64,000 bases of DNA from Glycomyces terrestris (GCF_003933745.1 NZ_RSEB01000008.1:1-64000); one strand, 5' to 3'. Shown: positions 18,157-27,326, numbered from the stretch's first letter. A program made the numbers and translations. Notes: generated by a model not told the origin, from the letters alone.

Positions 18157-18267
18157 GGCTTGCTCTCCAGTTCTTCTCTCGGGGGTCGGACCCCGGAGCG
18201 CGGTGCGCGCCGGGCGGCGCCCAGGGGCGCGGCCGGGTCGCGGCCGCTTCCTCGTCGTAGCGCGGGT

Positions 18268-19143
18268 ATGCCTACGCCACCAGCATATGACTATGGAAGT
18301 ATCTGGCTCGTGCACGCACCGAACGCGTCCTATCTGCGCGTCTACGAGCCGGCCCGCGCCTTCGCGGACCCCGGCTACTGGCGCGCGTACGCCGCGTCCG
18401 GCCGCGCGGTCGACCCGCTCGAAGGCCCCCGCATCCGACGGGAAGCACTGTACGAGCGCATCGGATGGCCCTGGCGGGGCGTCCCCTCCTTCGGCCGCGA
18501 GGCCTACGTCATCGACCGCGGCGAGGGCGACCCGCTCGTGTGCCCGTGGAACCTCCGCTACCGGATCGCCTCCGCCGCTTTGGAAGTGCGCCGCCTGACC
18601 CCCGAGGCCGTGGCCGAGGCCCTGTTCCCGCCCGAGTTCCTCTCCTCGGCCGCCGAGGTCGTCGCCCTCGACGACGGCGCCGACCGCCACGCCGCCCCCG
18701 CCGACGCCCACGAGCACGTCGCCTCCTGGTCGGTCCCGCTGCGCTGGTTCGCGTGCGTCCGCCCCGAGGACCGCGAACTCGTCATCCAGCCCGGCCTCAG
18801 CCTGCTGCGCTACCGCACCCCGATCGCCAAGTCCCGCACCGGCCTCGCCGTCGCCCGCAACCTGGTGCGGTCCGAGTTCGGCGACGGCGCCGAACTCGCC
18901 GAGGCCCTCGCCGAGACCGGCCGCTGGCTCGACGGCTTCCACCGCGACTCGATCGTCGAACTCGACTACGGCGGCCTCGTCTCCCGGCTCGCCCCCGACG
19001 AGCTCCGCGACGAGGACTCCGTCGACCTCACCTGGCAGGCCCTCGACCACCTCGGCGCCTCCGAGCCCGAGGAGGCCCAGGAATGCTATGCGCGCCTTGT
19101 CGACCGCTGGCGTGATCGTCGTCTCGCGGAACGCCTGAACTGA
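18268..19143 (+). CDS. Conserved hypothetical protein between vdh and bldC
   Basis: A 291-residue soluble protein with no domain I can name. It is divergent from the valine dehydrogenase and precedes bldC. From memory, Streptomyces coelicolor has the same neighbourhood (valine dehydrogenase, conserved hypothetical, bldC), which supports it being a real conserved gene. It is rich in Arg and Asp/Glu with no signal peptide or membrane segment. The ATG at 18268 is the first plausible start in the divergent intergenic region. Confidence 0.7.
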   Translation: MPTPPAYDYGSIWLVHAPNASYLRVYEPARAFADPGYWRAYAASGRAVDPLEGPRIRREALYERIGWPWRGVPSFGREAYVIDRGEGDPLVCPWNLRYRIASAALEVRRLTPEAVAEALFPPEFLSSAAEVVALDDGADRHAAPADAHEHVASWSVPLRWFACVRPEDRELVIQPGLSLLRYRTPIAKSRTGLAVARNLVRSEFGDGAELAEALAETGRWLDGFHRDSIVELDYGGLVSRLAPDELRDEDSVDLTWQALDHLGASEPEEAQECYARLVDRWRDRRLAERLN

Positions 19144-19350
19144 TCTCGCGTCCGCCGCGCGGCCGAGCCCGCAGCCAGGACGTTCGCTTGTGGAGTGATC
19201 ACTCGGATGACCTGGCCGAGCGGAAAGTCCAAGCAAAATCGGCCGTTCGGACTATGTCGGACATCTACGACAGGCCGGACGATTGCAGAAGGAACGAATC
19301 AAGGCTCGGCAGCCGGTGATTCGCAGCCCGTGTGTGGAGGAGAACGAACG

Positions 19351-19572
19351 ATGACGACAGAGCTGAACCTTCCGGTGGAATCCGAGGCCCTGCTCACCCC
19401 CTCTGAGGTCGCCGCGATGTTCCGCGTCGACCCCAAGACCGTGACCCGCTGGGCCAAGGCCGGCAAGATCTCCGCGATCCGGACCCTCGGCGGCCACCGC
19501 CGCTACCGCGAGTCCGAGATCCGCGCGCTGATCAACGGCGACATCCCCGTCCAGCGCGAGGCCGCCGACTAG
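19351..19572 (+). CDS. bldC: Developmental regulator BldC (MerR-like DNA-binding protein)
   Basis: A 73-residue DNA-binding protein consisting almost wholly of a MerR-type winged helix-turn-helix: LLTPSEVAAMFRVDPKTVTRWAKAG, then GKISAIRTLGGHRRYRESEIRALI. It lacks the effector domain of true MerR proteins. This is the hallmark of BldC, which binds head-to-tail on direct repeats and delays entry into development in Streptomyces. GGAGGAG sits nine bases before the ATG. The 207-bp upstream region holds the palindrome GAGTGATCACTC (19193-19204) and ATGTCGGACAT (19254-19264), either of which could be regulatory. Confidence 0.95.
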   Translation: MTTELNLPVESEALLTPSEVAAMFRVDPKTVTRWAKAGKISAIRTLGGHRRYRESEIRALINGDIPVQREAAD

Positions 19573-19950
19573 CCGGAACCCCCGGCGCGACACCGCCTCC
19601 CGCCACCGACCGGGCGACGAGGCGCAAGGAACCAGTCCGAGGCCGGACCACCCTTCCGGCCTCCCCGCCCCGACGAGAAAACCGCGGTCCACAGCTCCGG
19701 GCCGACCCCGACCGGCGAGGCAGCGGGCCCTCCCTCAGGGCCCGCCCCGAACGACCGCATGCGGAACGCGACGCCGGCCGCAGGACCCCTGAACCAGGTC
19801 CCGGCCGGCACGGCGCACCGCCGCCCCGCGAGTGCGCCCCCGCCACGCGAACCCCTGCCGCCGCAGCGCGAAGCACCGCCATCGCGGCAACTCCGCCCGT
19901 ACCCGGGCATTACCGATGCAACGCCGCGAATCACATGCGACGCTTGCGGT
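19573..19950. other. Intergenic region after bldC
   Basis: No gene is supported in these 378 bp. A hairpin with a 9-bp stem (19723-19731 with 19737-19745) could terminate bldC. The open frames here are compositional. Confidence 0.5.
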
Positions 19951-20481
19951 GTGTCCCGCTTGAGGAGCCTCGCCGTCGCCGCGGCCGTCACCGCCGCGGT
20001 CCTGCTGTTCGCGCTCGCGGTCCCCCTCCTGAACAAGGCCGTCTCCCCCGCCGTCGACGTCGGCGGCGAGCGGTTCACCCTCGCGGACGGCGTCACCGTC
20101 ACCGCCCCCGCCGACACCCTGATGCGCCCCGGCCACTACCGGCCCGAGTCCGGCCGCGCCGAGTTCCTCGTCGGCGGCGCCGAAGTCGAGATCGCCGTCG
20201 CCGGACCCTACGGCTTCGACGCCGAGTACCTGGCCGACGAGATGGCCCGCCTCCTCGAAGTGCAGCCCGGCGTCCAGCTCACCGAGCCGCGCGACTGCGC
20301 CGCCGACGGCGTCGAGGGCGCCGGCCGCGGCTTCGTCACCGAGACCGGCGCCGGCTTCGCGTGCGCGTTCGTCCACGACGACACCCGCGCCGAGGTCACC
20401 GCCCGCGGCGCCTCCCTCGACGCCGCCACCGTCGACCGCATCGACGCCCTCATCGCCCGGGTCTCCTTCGGGGCCGCCTGA
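19951..20481 (+). CDS. Membrane-anchored or secreted hypothetical protein
   Basis: A 176-residue protein starting at GTG 19951 (VSRLRSLAVAAAVTAAV...), giving a short basic N-terminus and a single hydrophobic segment (~8-28). A ~145-residue extracytoplasmic domain with two cysteines follows. An in-frame start at 19759 would put 64 unrelated residues before the anchor. Its stop overlaps the start of the PrsW-like gene (TGATG), so the two are probably co-translated and the product may work with that protease. Confidence 0.65.
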   Translation: MSRLRSLAVAAAVTAAVLLFALAVPLLNKAVSPAVDVGGERFTLADGVTVTAPADTLMRPGHYRPESGRAEFLVGGAEVEIAVAGPYGFDAEYLADEMARLLEVQPGVQLTEPRDCAADGVEGAGRGFVTETGAGFACAFVHDDTRAEVTARGASLDAATVDRIDALIARVSFGAA

Positions 20482-21338
20482 TGCGCCCCGACCCCGCCTC
20501 ACCCGCCCAGTGGACGGCCGCGCTCCTCATCGGCGCGGCCGCGATCCTGCTGCTGTACAACACCCTCCCGGTCGCCCTCGCCTACCCGCGCGCCGGCGCC
20601 ACCGCCCTGGTCCTGTTCTCCCTCTTCGCGCTCCCGTTCTGGACGATGCGCCGCCGCCTCGCCGACCGGCTCGCCCTCCCGGGCGCCGCGCTCCTGCTCG
20701 GCCTCGCCTGGGGCGCCACGGTCGCCGTCATGACCTCCCTGTTCGGCTCCCGCGCCCTCCACGGCCTCCTCGCGACCGCCCGCGGGCCCGCCTGGGCCGA
20801 GCGGTGGGCGCCGGTCCTCGCCGCGCCCGTCGTCGAGGAGGTCGTCAAGGCCGCCGGCGTCGTCCTCGTCGTCGCGATCTTCTGGGGCCGCCTCCACGGC
20901 GTCCTCGACGGCATCGTCCTGGGCGCCTTCTGCGGCGTCGGCTTCCAGATCGTGGAGGGGTACGCGTTCGCGATGTCGAGCACGGTCGTCAACCGCGCCG
21001 GCGACGCCGTCGCACCCGTCGTCGCCGTGTTCGTCGTCCGCGGCGTCCTCGCGGGGCTGTGGAGCCACGCGGTCTTCACCGCGATCGCGGGCGCCGGGAT
21101 CGCCTACGCCGCCACCAGGAGGACGCGCCGCGCCGCCTGGGCCGCGGCCGGATCGGTCGCGGGCGTCATCGTCCTGCACGCGGTGTGGAACTCGCCGCTG
21201 CTGCGCGACGGCCTCGGCCTCGGGGCCCTCGGCGTCCTCGGCGGCGTCATGCTCAAGGGCCTGCCGGCCGTGCTCGTCGTGTGGTGGCTGGTGCGGTGGG
21301 CGAAGCGGACCGAGGGCCCGGTCGCGGTGCACGCGTAG
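20481..21338 (+). CDS. PrsW-family intramembrane metalloprotease
   Basis: A 285-residue polytopic membrane protein with 7-8 predicted helices. The family motifs are present: the glutamate pair in PVVEEVVKAAG (E119-E120), VGFQIVEGYAF, a histidine in LWSHAVFTAI and a late VLHAVWN. PrsW proteins cleave membrane proteins such as anti-sigma factors. No anti-sigma factor is adjacent; the overlapping upstream gene, a single-span protein, is the nearest candidate partner. Confidence 0.82.
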   Translation: MRPDPASPAQWTAALLIGAAAILLLYNTLPVALAYPRAGATALVLFSLFALPFWTMRRRLADRLALPGAALLLGLAWGATVAVMTSLFGSRALHGLLATARGPAWAERWAPVLAAPVVEEVVKAAGVVLVVAIFWGRLHGVLDGIVLGAFCGVGFQIVEGYAFAMSSTVVNRAGDAVAPVVAVFVVRGVLAGLWSHAVFTAIAGAGIAYAATRRTRRAAWAAAGSVAGVIVLHAVWNSPLLRDGLGLGALGVLGGVMLKGLPAVLVVWWLVRWAKRTEGPVAVHA

Positions 21339-21691
21339 CAATGCCGCCCGGGTCTGAGCGCGCGGTACCCCGACGGCATTGCCGTTGCCCGGCCGCGGCG
21401 CCGTAAGCGCGCGCTCCCTCGCGGCCCGCATGACGGGCGACCGGTCCGCGGTCGACGCGACGGTGGATGGCGCGAGCCGCGTCGTCGTGTTCCTGGCCGG
21501 CCGCACGGGGGCGGCCGCGCGGTAGGCGATCGGTCCCGGCACCGGCGGTGAGCCGGACCCGGAGGCCCGTCCGGTGCCCCGCCGCGGTGACCGGCGGGGT
21601 TGGACCCGGGGCCGCCGATCCTTCGGATCGGTGCCGACCGAGCATCGTGAAGTTCTCTCAACTCCCACGCTAGCAGCGGCGGGGCCGTTTG
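21339..21691. other. Gap between convergent genes
   Basis: 353 bp between the PrsW-like gene and mutY, which converge. A short hairpin (21615-21621 with 21625-21631, TTC loop) may terminate one or both. No gene or mobile element seen. Confidence 0.5.
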
Positions 21692-22600
21692 TCACCGACT
21701 CGGGAGTTCGAATCGTCCCGCTTCGTCGGTCCCGATGAGGCCGTCCTCGATCAGTTGCGCGACGGCCTCGTCGACCATGCGCCGGTCGGTCCAGACCGCG
21801 TCGATCCGGGCCCGCTCGACCGGCCCGTCGGCGTCCCGCAGCAGCGCCATGATCTCGCCGCGCACGTGCCGGTTCGTGCCCTTGTAGCGCTGGCGCTTGC
21901 GGCTCGGGCCGGCGGGGAGCTCCTGGCCGGAGAAGCCGCACGCGTCGGCGACGGGGCAGGCGCCGCACTCGGTCTTGCGGGCGGTGCACACGAGCGCGCC
22001 GAGTTCCATGAGCGCCAACGAGACCCGTGCGGCGGTGGCGGGGTCCTCGGGGAGGAGGGACTCGGCGGCGGCGAGGTCGGCCCTGGTGGTGGCCGCGCCG
22101 GCGTCGCTCCTGCCGCCGAGGCGGGCGACGACGCGGCGGACGTTCGTGTCGACGACGGCGTGCCGGCCGCCGTAGTGGAAGACCGCGACCGCGGCGGCGG
22201 TGTAGGTGCCGATGCCGGGGAGCCGCTCGAGCTCGGCCGGGTCGGAGGGGACGGTCCCGCCGTGCTCCTCGGCGATGATCGCCGCGCACTCCTGGAGGCG
22301 CAGGGCCCGCCGCGGGTAGCCCATGCGGCCCCATTCGCGCAGGACGTCGGCGGTGGGCGCGGCCGCGAGGTCGGCGGGGGTCGGCCACCGCTCCATCCAC
22401 GCCTCCCACACGGGGGCGACGCGGGCGACCTGGGTCTGCTGGCTCATGATCTCGGAGACGAGGACGCCCCACGCGGTGGTCCCGGGCCGGCGCCAGGGCA
22501 GTTCGGTGCGGTTGTGGGCGTCGAACCAGGGGAGGAGGCGCTCGGCGAGCAGGTCGGGGGAGGGCAGGGCCGGTTCGGCGGTCTCGGTGGCGGCGCGCAT
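21692..22600 (-). CDS. mutY: A/G-specific adenine DNA glycosylase
   Basis: A 302-residue base-excision repair enzyme that removes adenine mispaired with 8-oxoguanine. The helix-hairpin-helix (LERLPGIGTYTAAAVAVF), the catalytic aspartate in AVVDTNVRRV, and the 4Fe-4S cysteine cluster (CTARKTECGACPVADAC) are intact. It lacks the long NUDIX-like C-terminal domain of E. coli MutY, as is usual in actinobacteria. GGAGGG precedes the ATG at 22600. About 18 bp upstream is a TGTCGGAC-N8-GACAAT element resembling the actinobacterial DNA-damage (PafBC) promoter motif. Confidence 0.9.
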   Translation of the reverse strand: MRAATETAEPALPSPDLLAERLLPWFDAHNRTELPWRRPGTTAWGVLVSEIMSQQTQVARVAPVWEAWMERWPTPADLAAAPTADVLREWGRMGYPRRALRLQECAAIIAEEHGGTVPSDPAELERLPGIGTYTAAAVAVFHYGGRHAVVDTNVRRVVARLGGRSDAGAATTRADLAAAESLLPEDPATAARVSLALMELGALVCTARKTECGACPVADACGFSGQELPAGPSRKRQRYKGTNRHVRGEIMALLRDADGPVERARIDAVWTDRRMVDEAVAQLIEDGLIGTDEAGRFELPSR

Positions 22601-22617
22601 GCCCTCCATTGTCGGCG

Positions 22618-22826
22618 CGGGGTCCGACATCGCCGGAAGCGGGCAGCCCGCATGGTCTTCGGAACACTGGGCCCCGGTGCAAACCCTGGCACGGGGGTCC
22701 GACATCCCGGTCCGCCGCGGGCAGGTCCGCCGGGGCGGCCGGTTCCGGCGGTTTCCGGGCAGGGGCGACTCCGCGGCGGGCGGTGTCGCGGGCCCCCGGT
22801 CCAACACCCTGGCACGGGGGTGCGAC
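22618..22826 (-). repeat. Cluster of TGTCGGAC-N8-NANNNT elements
   Basis: Read on the minus strand, three related copies occur: TGTCGGAC-N8-GACAAT directly upstream of mutY, TGTCGGAC-N8-CAGGGT ending near 22704, and GTCGCAC-N8-CAGGGT ending near 22826. The last two continue into a shared ACCGGGG-GCCC tail. Related units recur at 29202-29511. The spacing fits the RecA-NDp/PafBC promoter consensus TTGTCRGTG-N8-TANNNT with substitutions. Confidence 0.5.
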
Positions 22827-22914
22827 GGTTCGGGCCGGGCCGCGACCCGTCCGGGGGACGGTGTGATGCGTGTCATTCCGCTGCGGCGAGGGCGGGCTGC
22901 GTTAGCGTCCCCGC

Positions 22915-23571
22915 GTGGAGGGTTTCAAAGGCAGGTTCGTGAAGGGCTCGGAGCCGGAGTCGGTCTACTGGAAGCGGCGCGCGATCGTGGCGGGGGCCGT
23001 GCTCGCGCTCGTCGCCCTCGTGGTCGTCGGCCTGAACGCGCTCGGCGGCGGCGACCGGGAGGCGGCCGGCGAGGCCGATGCGGCCCAGCAGGAGTGGACG
23101 CCGCCCGAGCAGGACGCCTCCGCGCCGCGGCCCTACATCCCCGAGCCGACCGAGTCGCCCAGCGAGTCGCCGTCCCCGACCCCGCCGCCGGTCGAGCCCT
23201 GCCCGGCCGAGGAGCTCATGCTCCAGGTCGTGGCCGCGTTCGACGAGGTCCGCTCGGGCGCGGAGGTCCCGGTGAGCGTCCTGGTCGCCAGCGGCGCCGA
23301 CACGCCGTGCACGGCCGACCTGCGCTCGGTCGCGGTGGAGCTCGCGGCCGGCTCCGACGTCGTCTACTCCACCGCGCACTGCGAGACCCCGCAGGGCGAG
23401 GAGGTCGAACTCAGCGGCGGCGCGGGCCAGACCGTCGAGTTCACGGTGGACGGCCTCGCCTCGGAGGAGGGCTGCCGCGGCGCGCGCCGCGAACTGCCCG
23501 CCGGCGACTACGAGCTGCGCGCCCGCCTCGGCGACGCGGTCTCGTCGCCCGCCGCGCTCCGCCTCACCTGA
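22915..23571 (+). CDS. Single-span membrane-anchored hypothetical protein
   Basis: A 218-residue protein with GTG start. It has a basic N-terminus, a transmembrane helix (~22-44, RAIVAGAVLALVALVVVGLNAL), a Ser/Pro/Glu linker (PEPTESPSESPSPTPPP) and an outer domain with four cysteines. It converges on disA with only ~20 bp between stops. This layout beside disA is familiar from other actinobacteria, but I cannot give a function. Confidence 0.65.
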   Translation: MEGFKGRFVKGSEPESVYWKRRAIVAGAVLALVALVVVGLNALGGGDREAAGEADAAQQEWTPPEQDASAPRPYIPEPTESPSESPSPTPPPVEPCPAEELMLQVVAAFDEVRSGAEVPVSVLVASGADTPCTADLRSVAVELAAGSDVVYSTAHCETPQGEEVELSGGAGQTVEFTVDGLASEEGCRGARRELPAGDYELRARLGDAVSSPAALRLT

Positions 23572-23592
23572 CGCGCTTCACCCGGCGCCCGG

Positions 23593-24660
23593 TCACAGGT
23601 ACCGGTCGAGGATCGACACCTCGGCGAGCCGGGTCAGCGACTCCCGGATGCTCTGCGCCCGGCCGGGGCCGACGCCGTCGACGTCCTGGAGCTCCTCGAC
23701 GGTGACGCCGAGCAGCTCCGGCAGCGCCCCGAACCGGTCCACGACCCGCTCGATCACGGCCTCCGGGAGCCGCGGCACCTTCGCAAGCATCCGGTACCCG
23801 CGCGGGCTCACCCGCCGGTCGAGGACGTCCGGGGCGTTCGGGTATCCGAGCGCCCGCGCGACGGCGATGAGGTCGAGCAGTTCGGGCGAGCTCATCTGGT
23901 CGACGGCGTGCAGCGCCTTGCGGTGGTCGGCGTCGTCCGGCAGGTAGTCGCGGACGACGAGCTCCCGGTCGGTGTCGACTCCGGCCATGAGCTCGTCGAG
24001 CTGGAGGGCGAGGAGTCGCCCGTCGGTGCCGAGCTCGATCACGTGCCCTTCGACCTCGTCGGCGATGTGCCGCGCCATCTCCAGGCGCTGGAGCACGGTG
24101 ACGGCGTCGCGGATCGTCACGAGGTCCTCGATCTCGAGGCTCGACAGGCTCGCCGCGACCTCGTCGAGGCGGAGCTTGTACCGCTCCAGCGTCGCCAGGG
24201 CCTGGTTCGCGCGCGAGAGGATCTGCGTCGACGGCTCCACCAGGTGGTGGATGTCGCCCATGTACAGGCCGATCGTGTGCATCGACTGGCTCACCGAGAT
24301 CACGGGGAACCCGGTCTGGATCGCGACGCGCTCGGCCGTGCGGTGCCGGGTCCCCGACTCGTTCGAGTGGATCGACGGGTCCGGCATGAGGTGCACGCCG
24401 GCGCGCACGATCCGGGAGCCGTCGGTGGTGAGCACCACCGCGCCGTCCATCTTGCACAGCTCGCGCAGGCGCGTCGCCGAGAACTCGATGTCGATCTCGA
24501 AGCCGCCGGTGCAGATGCGCTCGACGACAGCGTCGCAGCCGACGACGATGAGCGCGCCGGTGCGGCCGCGCAGGATGCGCTCCAAGCCGTCGCGGAGCGC
24601 GGTGCCGGGCGCCATGGTCGCCAGGGTCGCGCGCAGGCCCTCGTCCGGGATCGACGCCAC
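23593..24660 (-). CDS. disA: DNA integrity scanning diadenylate cyclase DisA
   Basis: A 355-residue enzyme that makes cyclic di-AMP from two ATP and is modulated by branched DNA. The N-terminal diadenylate cyclase domain shows the DGA motif (KMDGAVVL) and the RHR motif (GTRHRTAERVA). A coiled-helical middle and a C-terminal helix-hairpin-helix DNA-binding domain (VEELQDVDGVGPGRAQSI) follow. The GTG at 24660 gives the normal length; the open frame continues far upstream without homology. No radA is adjacent in the window. Confidence 0.93.
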   Translation of the reverse strand: MASIPDEGLRATLATMAPGTALRDGLERILRGRTGALIVVGCDAVVERICTGGFEIDIEFSATRLRELCKMDGAVVLTTDGSRIVRAGVHLMPDPSIHSNESGTRHRTAERVAIQTGFPVISVSQSMHTIGLYMGDIHHLVEPSTQILSRANQALATLERYKLRLDEVAASLSSLEIEDLVTIRDAVTVLQRLEMARHIADEVEGHVIELGTDGRLLALQLDELMAGVDTDRELVVRDYLPDDADHRKALHAVDQMSSPELLDLIAVARALGYPNAPDVLDRRVSPRGYRMLAKVPRLPEAVIERVVDRFGALPELLGVTVEELQDVDGVGPGRAQSIRESLTRLAEVSILDRYL

Positions 24661-24938
24661 GGGTACCCCCAATGCTGGACGGTCCGCCGGCGCTGCCTGG
24701 CCGGGCGGTTGAGGCGACCCCGCGCGACCGGGCCGGAGTCCCGGCTCGCGAGCGCCGCCGCGTCCGGCGGGGGTCGGATCGCCTCCAGTGTACGGATCGG
24801 CCGCGCGAGGCAGGGACCGGCATTTGGGGCAAGCCGCACATCCCGCCTGGTGGCGGGCACCCGGACCCTCCTGTTGCGATGGGGCCGATGGGGTTTCGCC
24901 GGCGGCGAACATCCGTCCCGGGCCGCCGCGGGCGCGCT

Positions 24939-25532
24939 TCAGAGCCGGTCTACCACCTGCACGTGCCCCGGCGCGAACGACGCCAGCCGGGCCAGCAGCT
25001 GCTGCGGCTCCGGCGCGAAGTCCTTGCACCGCACGGCCAGGTCGAATCCGGCGACGAGGCCCTCGGTGGCCCGGTTCGCCTCCCGCAGCACCGACCGCCC
25101 GATGAACCCGGGCCGGTCGGAGCCGCCCCGCCCGAGGTACACGTCGGCGGCGAACAGCAGGTAGGAGGTGCCGCGGCGCTTCGAGCCGACGTGGATCGCC
25201 GCCAGCTCCTCGATGTTGCTCCACGGGATCATCAGGGCCTTCCCGAAGCTGGGGCGCACCCGCAGGCCGAAGTGGTTGACCATGAGTTTCGGCGGCCGCA
25301 CCAGCGGCACCAGGAAGCACGCGGCGCCGATGAGCGCCATGACCGTGAAGAACCCCGGCAGGGCCGCGACCGGGTTCGGCTCCCCGGAGTCGAGCCGCGC
25401 CGGCTCGGTGTGCACGAGCCAGAACAGGGCCGCGATCCCGGCGGCGCACGCGCCCGCGTACAGCGCGAGGGACGAGATGCGGCGGGTGGGTGAACTGCGC
25501 TCGACGACGACCCATTCCGAGCTCCTGCGCAC
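24939..25532 (-). CDS. Two-span membrane protein with PH-like domain
   Basis: A 197-residue protein with two hydrophobic hairpin helices (~22-42 and ~58-80). A soluble C-terminal half follows, reading like bacterial PH / DUF-type beta domains (LMVNHFGLRVRPSFGKALMIPWSNIEELAAI). It lies upstream of disA on the same strand but 278 bp away, with no sign of co-transcription. Function unknown. Confidence 0.65.
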   Translation of the reverse strand: MRRSSEWVVVERSSPTRRISSLALYAGACAAGIAALFWLVHTEPARLDSGEPNPVAALPGFFTVMALIGAACFLVPLVRPPKLMVNHFGLRVRPSFGKALMIPWSNIEELAAIHVGSKRRGTSYLLFAADVYLGRGGSDRPGFIGRSVLREANRATEGLVAGFDLAVRCKDFAPEPQQLLARLASFAPGHVQVVDRL

Positions 25533-25679
25533 GGCTCACCTCCGATCCGCAACTGTAGTCAGCCGCGTCGAACCCCGCCACGGCCGAGCGGACGCGGCCT
25601 CGCATGGACTGGCCGGTCTCCGCAGCGGACCGGCGACCGCGGGCGGCGGATGCGTCGTCACGAGGGCGCGCCGACCTCG

Positions 25680-25960
25680 CGCCGCCCGCCTCCCGAGTCC
25701 GCGCCCGGCCGGCCGCGAAGCGTCCCTCACCGTGCGGCCGCCCGCCTCCCGGGAACGACCCCGGTCGGCCGCGAAGCATCCCTCACCGAGCGGCCGCCCG
25801 GCGAAGGCCAGGCGAAGCGGACCCGCTGGGCGGCCACGCGCCTCCCGGGAACGGCCCCGCCCGGCCGGCCGCGAAGCAGCCCTCACCGTGCAGCCCTCAC
25901 CGTGCGGCCCCGCCGAGCAGCCGCCCGGGAAGGCCAGGCGAAGCGGCACCGACCCCAGAG
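25680..25960. repeat. Imperfect GC-rich intergenic repeat block
   Basis: The 452-bp gap (25533-25984) has no gene but carries recurring modules. CCCTCACCG(T/A)GCGGCCGCCCG occurs near 25730, 25772, 25884 and 25899. GCCTCCCGGGAACG occurs near 25746 and 25842, and GAAGGCCAGGCGAAGCGG near 25802 and 25930. The order is partly shuffled, suggesting duplication by slippage or recombination. Confidence 0.6.
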
Positions 25961-25984
25961 CCGGACCGGGCCCGCGCTACCGGC

Positions 25985-27322
25985 TCACGTCCTCCCCCAG
26001 TGGACGGTGGTGCCGGCGAGGCGGGAGCGTTCGGCGGCGAACGCCATGCGGTGGCTGTCGAGGGACGCCTCGAGGTCGGGCGCGGCGCGTTCGCTGCGGC
26101 CCTGTTCGAGGGCGGTGACGAACGCGTCGACGAGGGCGTCGTCGCCACCGGAGTGGCCCCGGTGGTCGGGTTCGCCGGTCGCGGTGACGGGCCCGGCGTG
26201 GACCTCGAACACGCGGTGGCCCATGGGCTCCCGCGTGTACGACCGGCCGGGCCGGGCCTCGGGCAGGTCGGGGAGCGATGCGGCGGGCGAGAACAGGTCG
26301 ATCTCGAGGCCGCCGGTGCGCAGGTTCCCGGCGATCTCCCCCGCGGTGCCGGTCAGCCGCACGGTGCGGGTGTTCTGGCCGGTGAACGCCGAGGTCGACA
26401 GGACCGCGGTGAGGCCGCCGGGGAACTCGGCGACGGTCTGCTGGTGGTCGACGACGTCGTTGTCGCAGTGGAAGACGCAGCGCCCGTAGGGGCCGTGGCG
26501 GAGCGCTTCGAGCCGGCCGGCCGGGGTGGGGTCGTCGCCGAGGAGCGCGACGGGCCAGCCGTCGGTGCCCGCGAGGGCCTCGGCGTAGTAGCGGGGCGCG
26601 TAGAACGGGCACGCGTCGGCCGCGGGGCAGCCGTCGAGGCAGTGCGAGGGCGCGCCCGCGGGGGCGTGCTCGGGCCGGAAGTACGCGAGCGAGCCCGAGG
26701 ACGACACGGTGGCGGGCGGCTCGCCCGCGAACCAGCGGATGACGTCGAGGTCGTGGCAGGTCTTGGCGAGGACCATGGGGCTGGAGGCGGCGAGGCTGCG
26801 CCAGTTGCCGCGCACGTACGAGTGCGCGTAGTGCCAGAACCCGATGTTCTCCTCGATGCGGATGGTGACCAGGCGCCCGATCGCGCCCGAGTCGGCGAGG
26901 CGCCGGATGGTGCGCCAGAACGGCTGGTACCGCATGACGTGCCCGACCCAGATGTGCGCGTCCAGGTTCCGGGCCGCGGCCGCGAGCCGTTCGAGGTCCT
27001 CCTCGGTGGTCGCGGCGGGCTTCTCCAGGAGGATCGGCAGGCCGTGCTCGGCGGCGGCGAGCGCGGCCGGGACGTGCAGCCGGTCGGGGAGGGCGATGAC
27101 GAACGCGTCGAGGCCGGTCGCCGCGGCGTCCGCGACGAGGTCGCGCCAGTGCCGGTACCGGTGCGCCGCGGGGACGCCGGCGCGGTCGCCGAGGCGGTCG
27201 CGGCGGTGCGCGACCGGGTCGGCGACGGCGGCGACCGCGGCCCGGTCGGGGTGTTCGAGAGCCCAGCGCCCGTACGCGTCGGAGCCGCGCGCGCCGGCCC
27301 CCAGGATGCCGAGGCGGATCAT
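25985..27322 (-). CDS. Gfo/Idh/MocA-family oxidoreductase
   Basis: A 445-residue NAD(P)-dependent sugar or inositol-type dehydrogenase. It has a Rossmann N-terminus (LGILGAGARG), the family motif EKP (LLEKPAATTEED) near residue 98, and a long C-terminal alpha/beta domain. A three-cysteine insert (HCLDGCPAADACPF, ~228-241) could bind metal. It is the last gene of the sugar importer operon, four bases after the MalG-like permease, so it probably acts on the imported sugar after uptake. Confidence 0.85.
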   Translation of the reverse strand: MIRLGILGAGARGSDAYGRWALEHPDRAAVAAVADPVAHRRDRLGDRAGVPAAHRYRHWRDLVADAAATGLDAFVIALPDRLHVPAALAAAEHGLPILLEKPAATTEEDLERLAAAARNLDAHIWVGHVMRYQPFWRTIRRLADSGAIGRLVTIRIEENIGFWHYAHSYVRGNWRSLAASSPMVLAKTCHDLDVIRWFAGEPPATVSSSGSLAYFRPEHAPAGAPSHCLDGCPAADACPFYAPRYYAEALAGTDGWPVALLGDDPTPAGRLEALRHGPYGRCVFHCDNDVVDHQQTVAEFPGGLTAVLSTSAFTGQNTRTVRLTGTAGEIAGNLRTGGLEIDLFSPAASLPDLPEARPGRSYTREPMGHRVFEVHAGPVTATGEPDHRGHSGGDDALVDAFVTALEQGRSERAAPDLEASLDSHRMAFAAERSRLAGTTVHWGRT

Positions 27323-27326
27323 GCCC

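Noticed and set aside
17086-19236. 716-residue fusion reading through valine dehydrogenase and the gene at 18268 on the minus strand
   Set aside because: The upstream 360 codons are antisense to a better-supported rightward gene; dehydrogenase homology begins exactly at the ATG at 18156 with a ribosome site.
19193-19264. BldD-type operator in the bldC leader
   Set aside because: The palindromes GAGTGATCACTC and ATGTCGGACAT do not fit the BldD consensus; kept only as unassigned palindromes.
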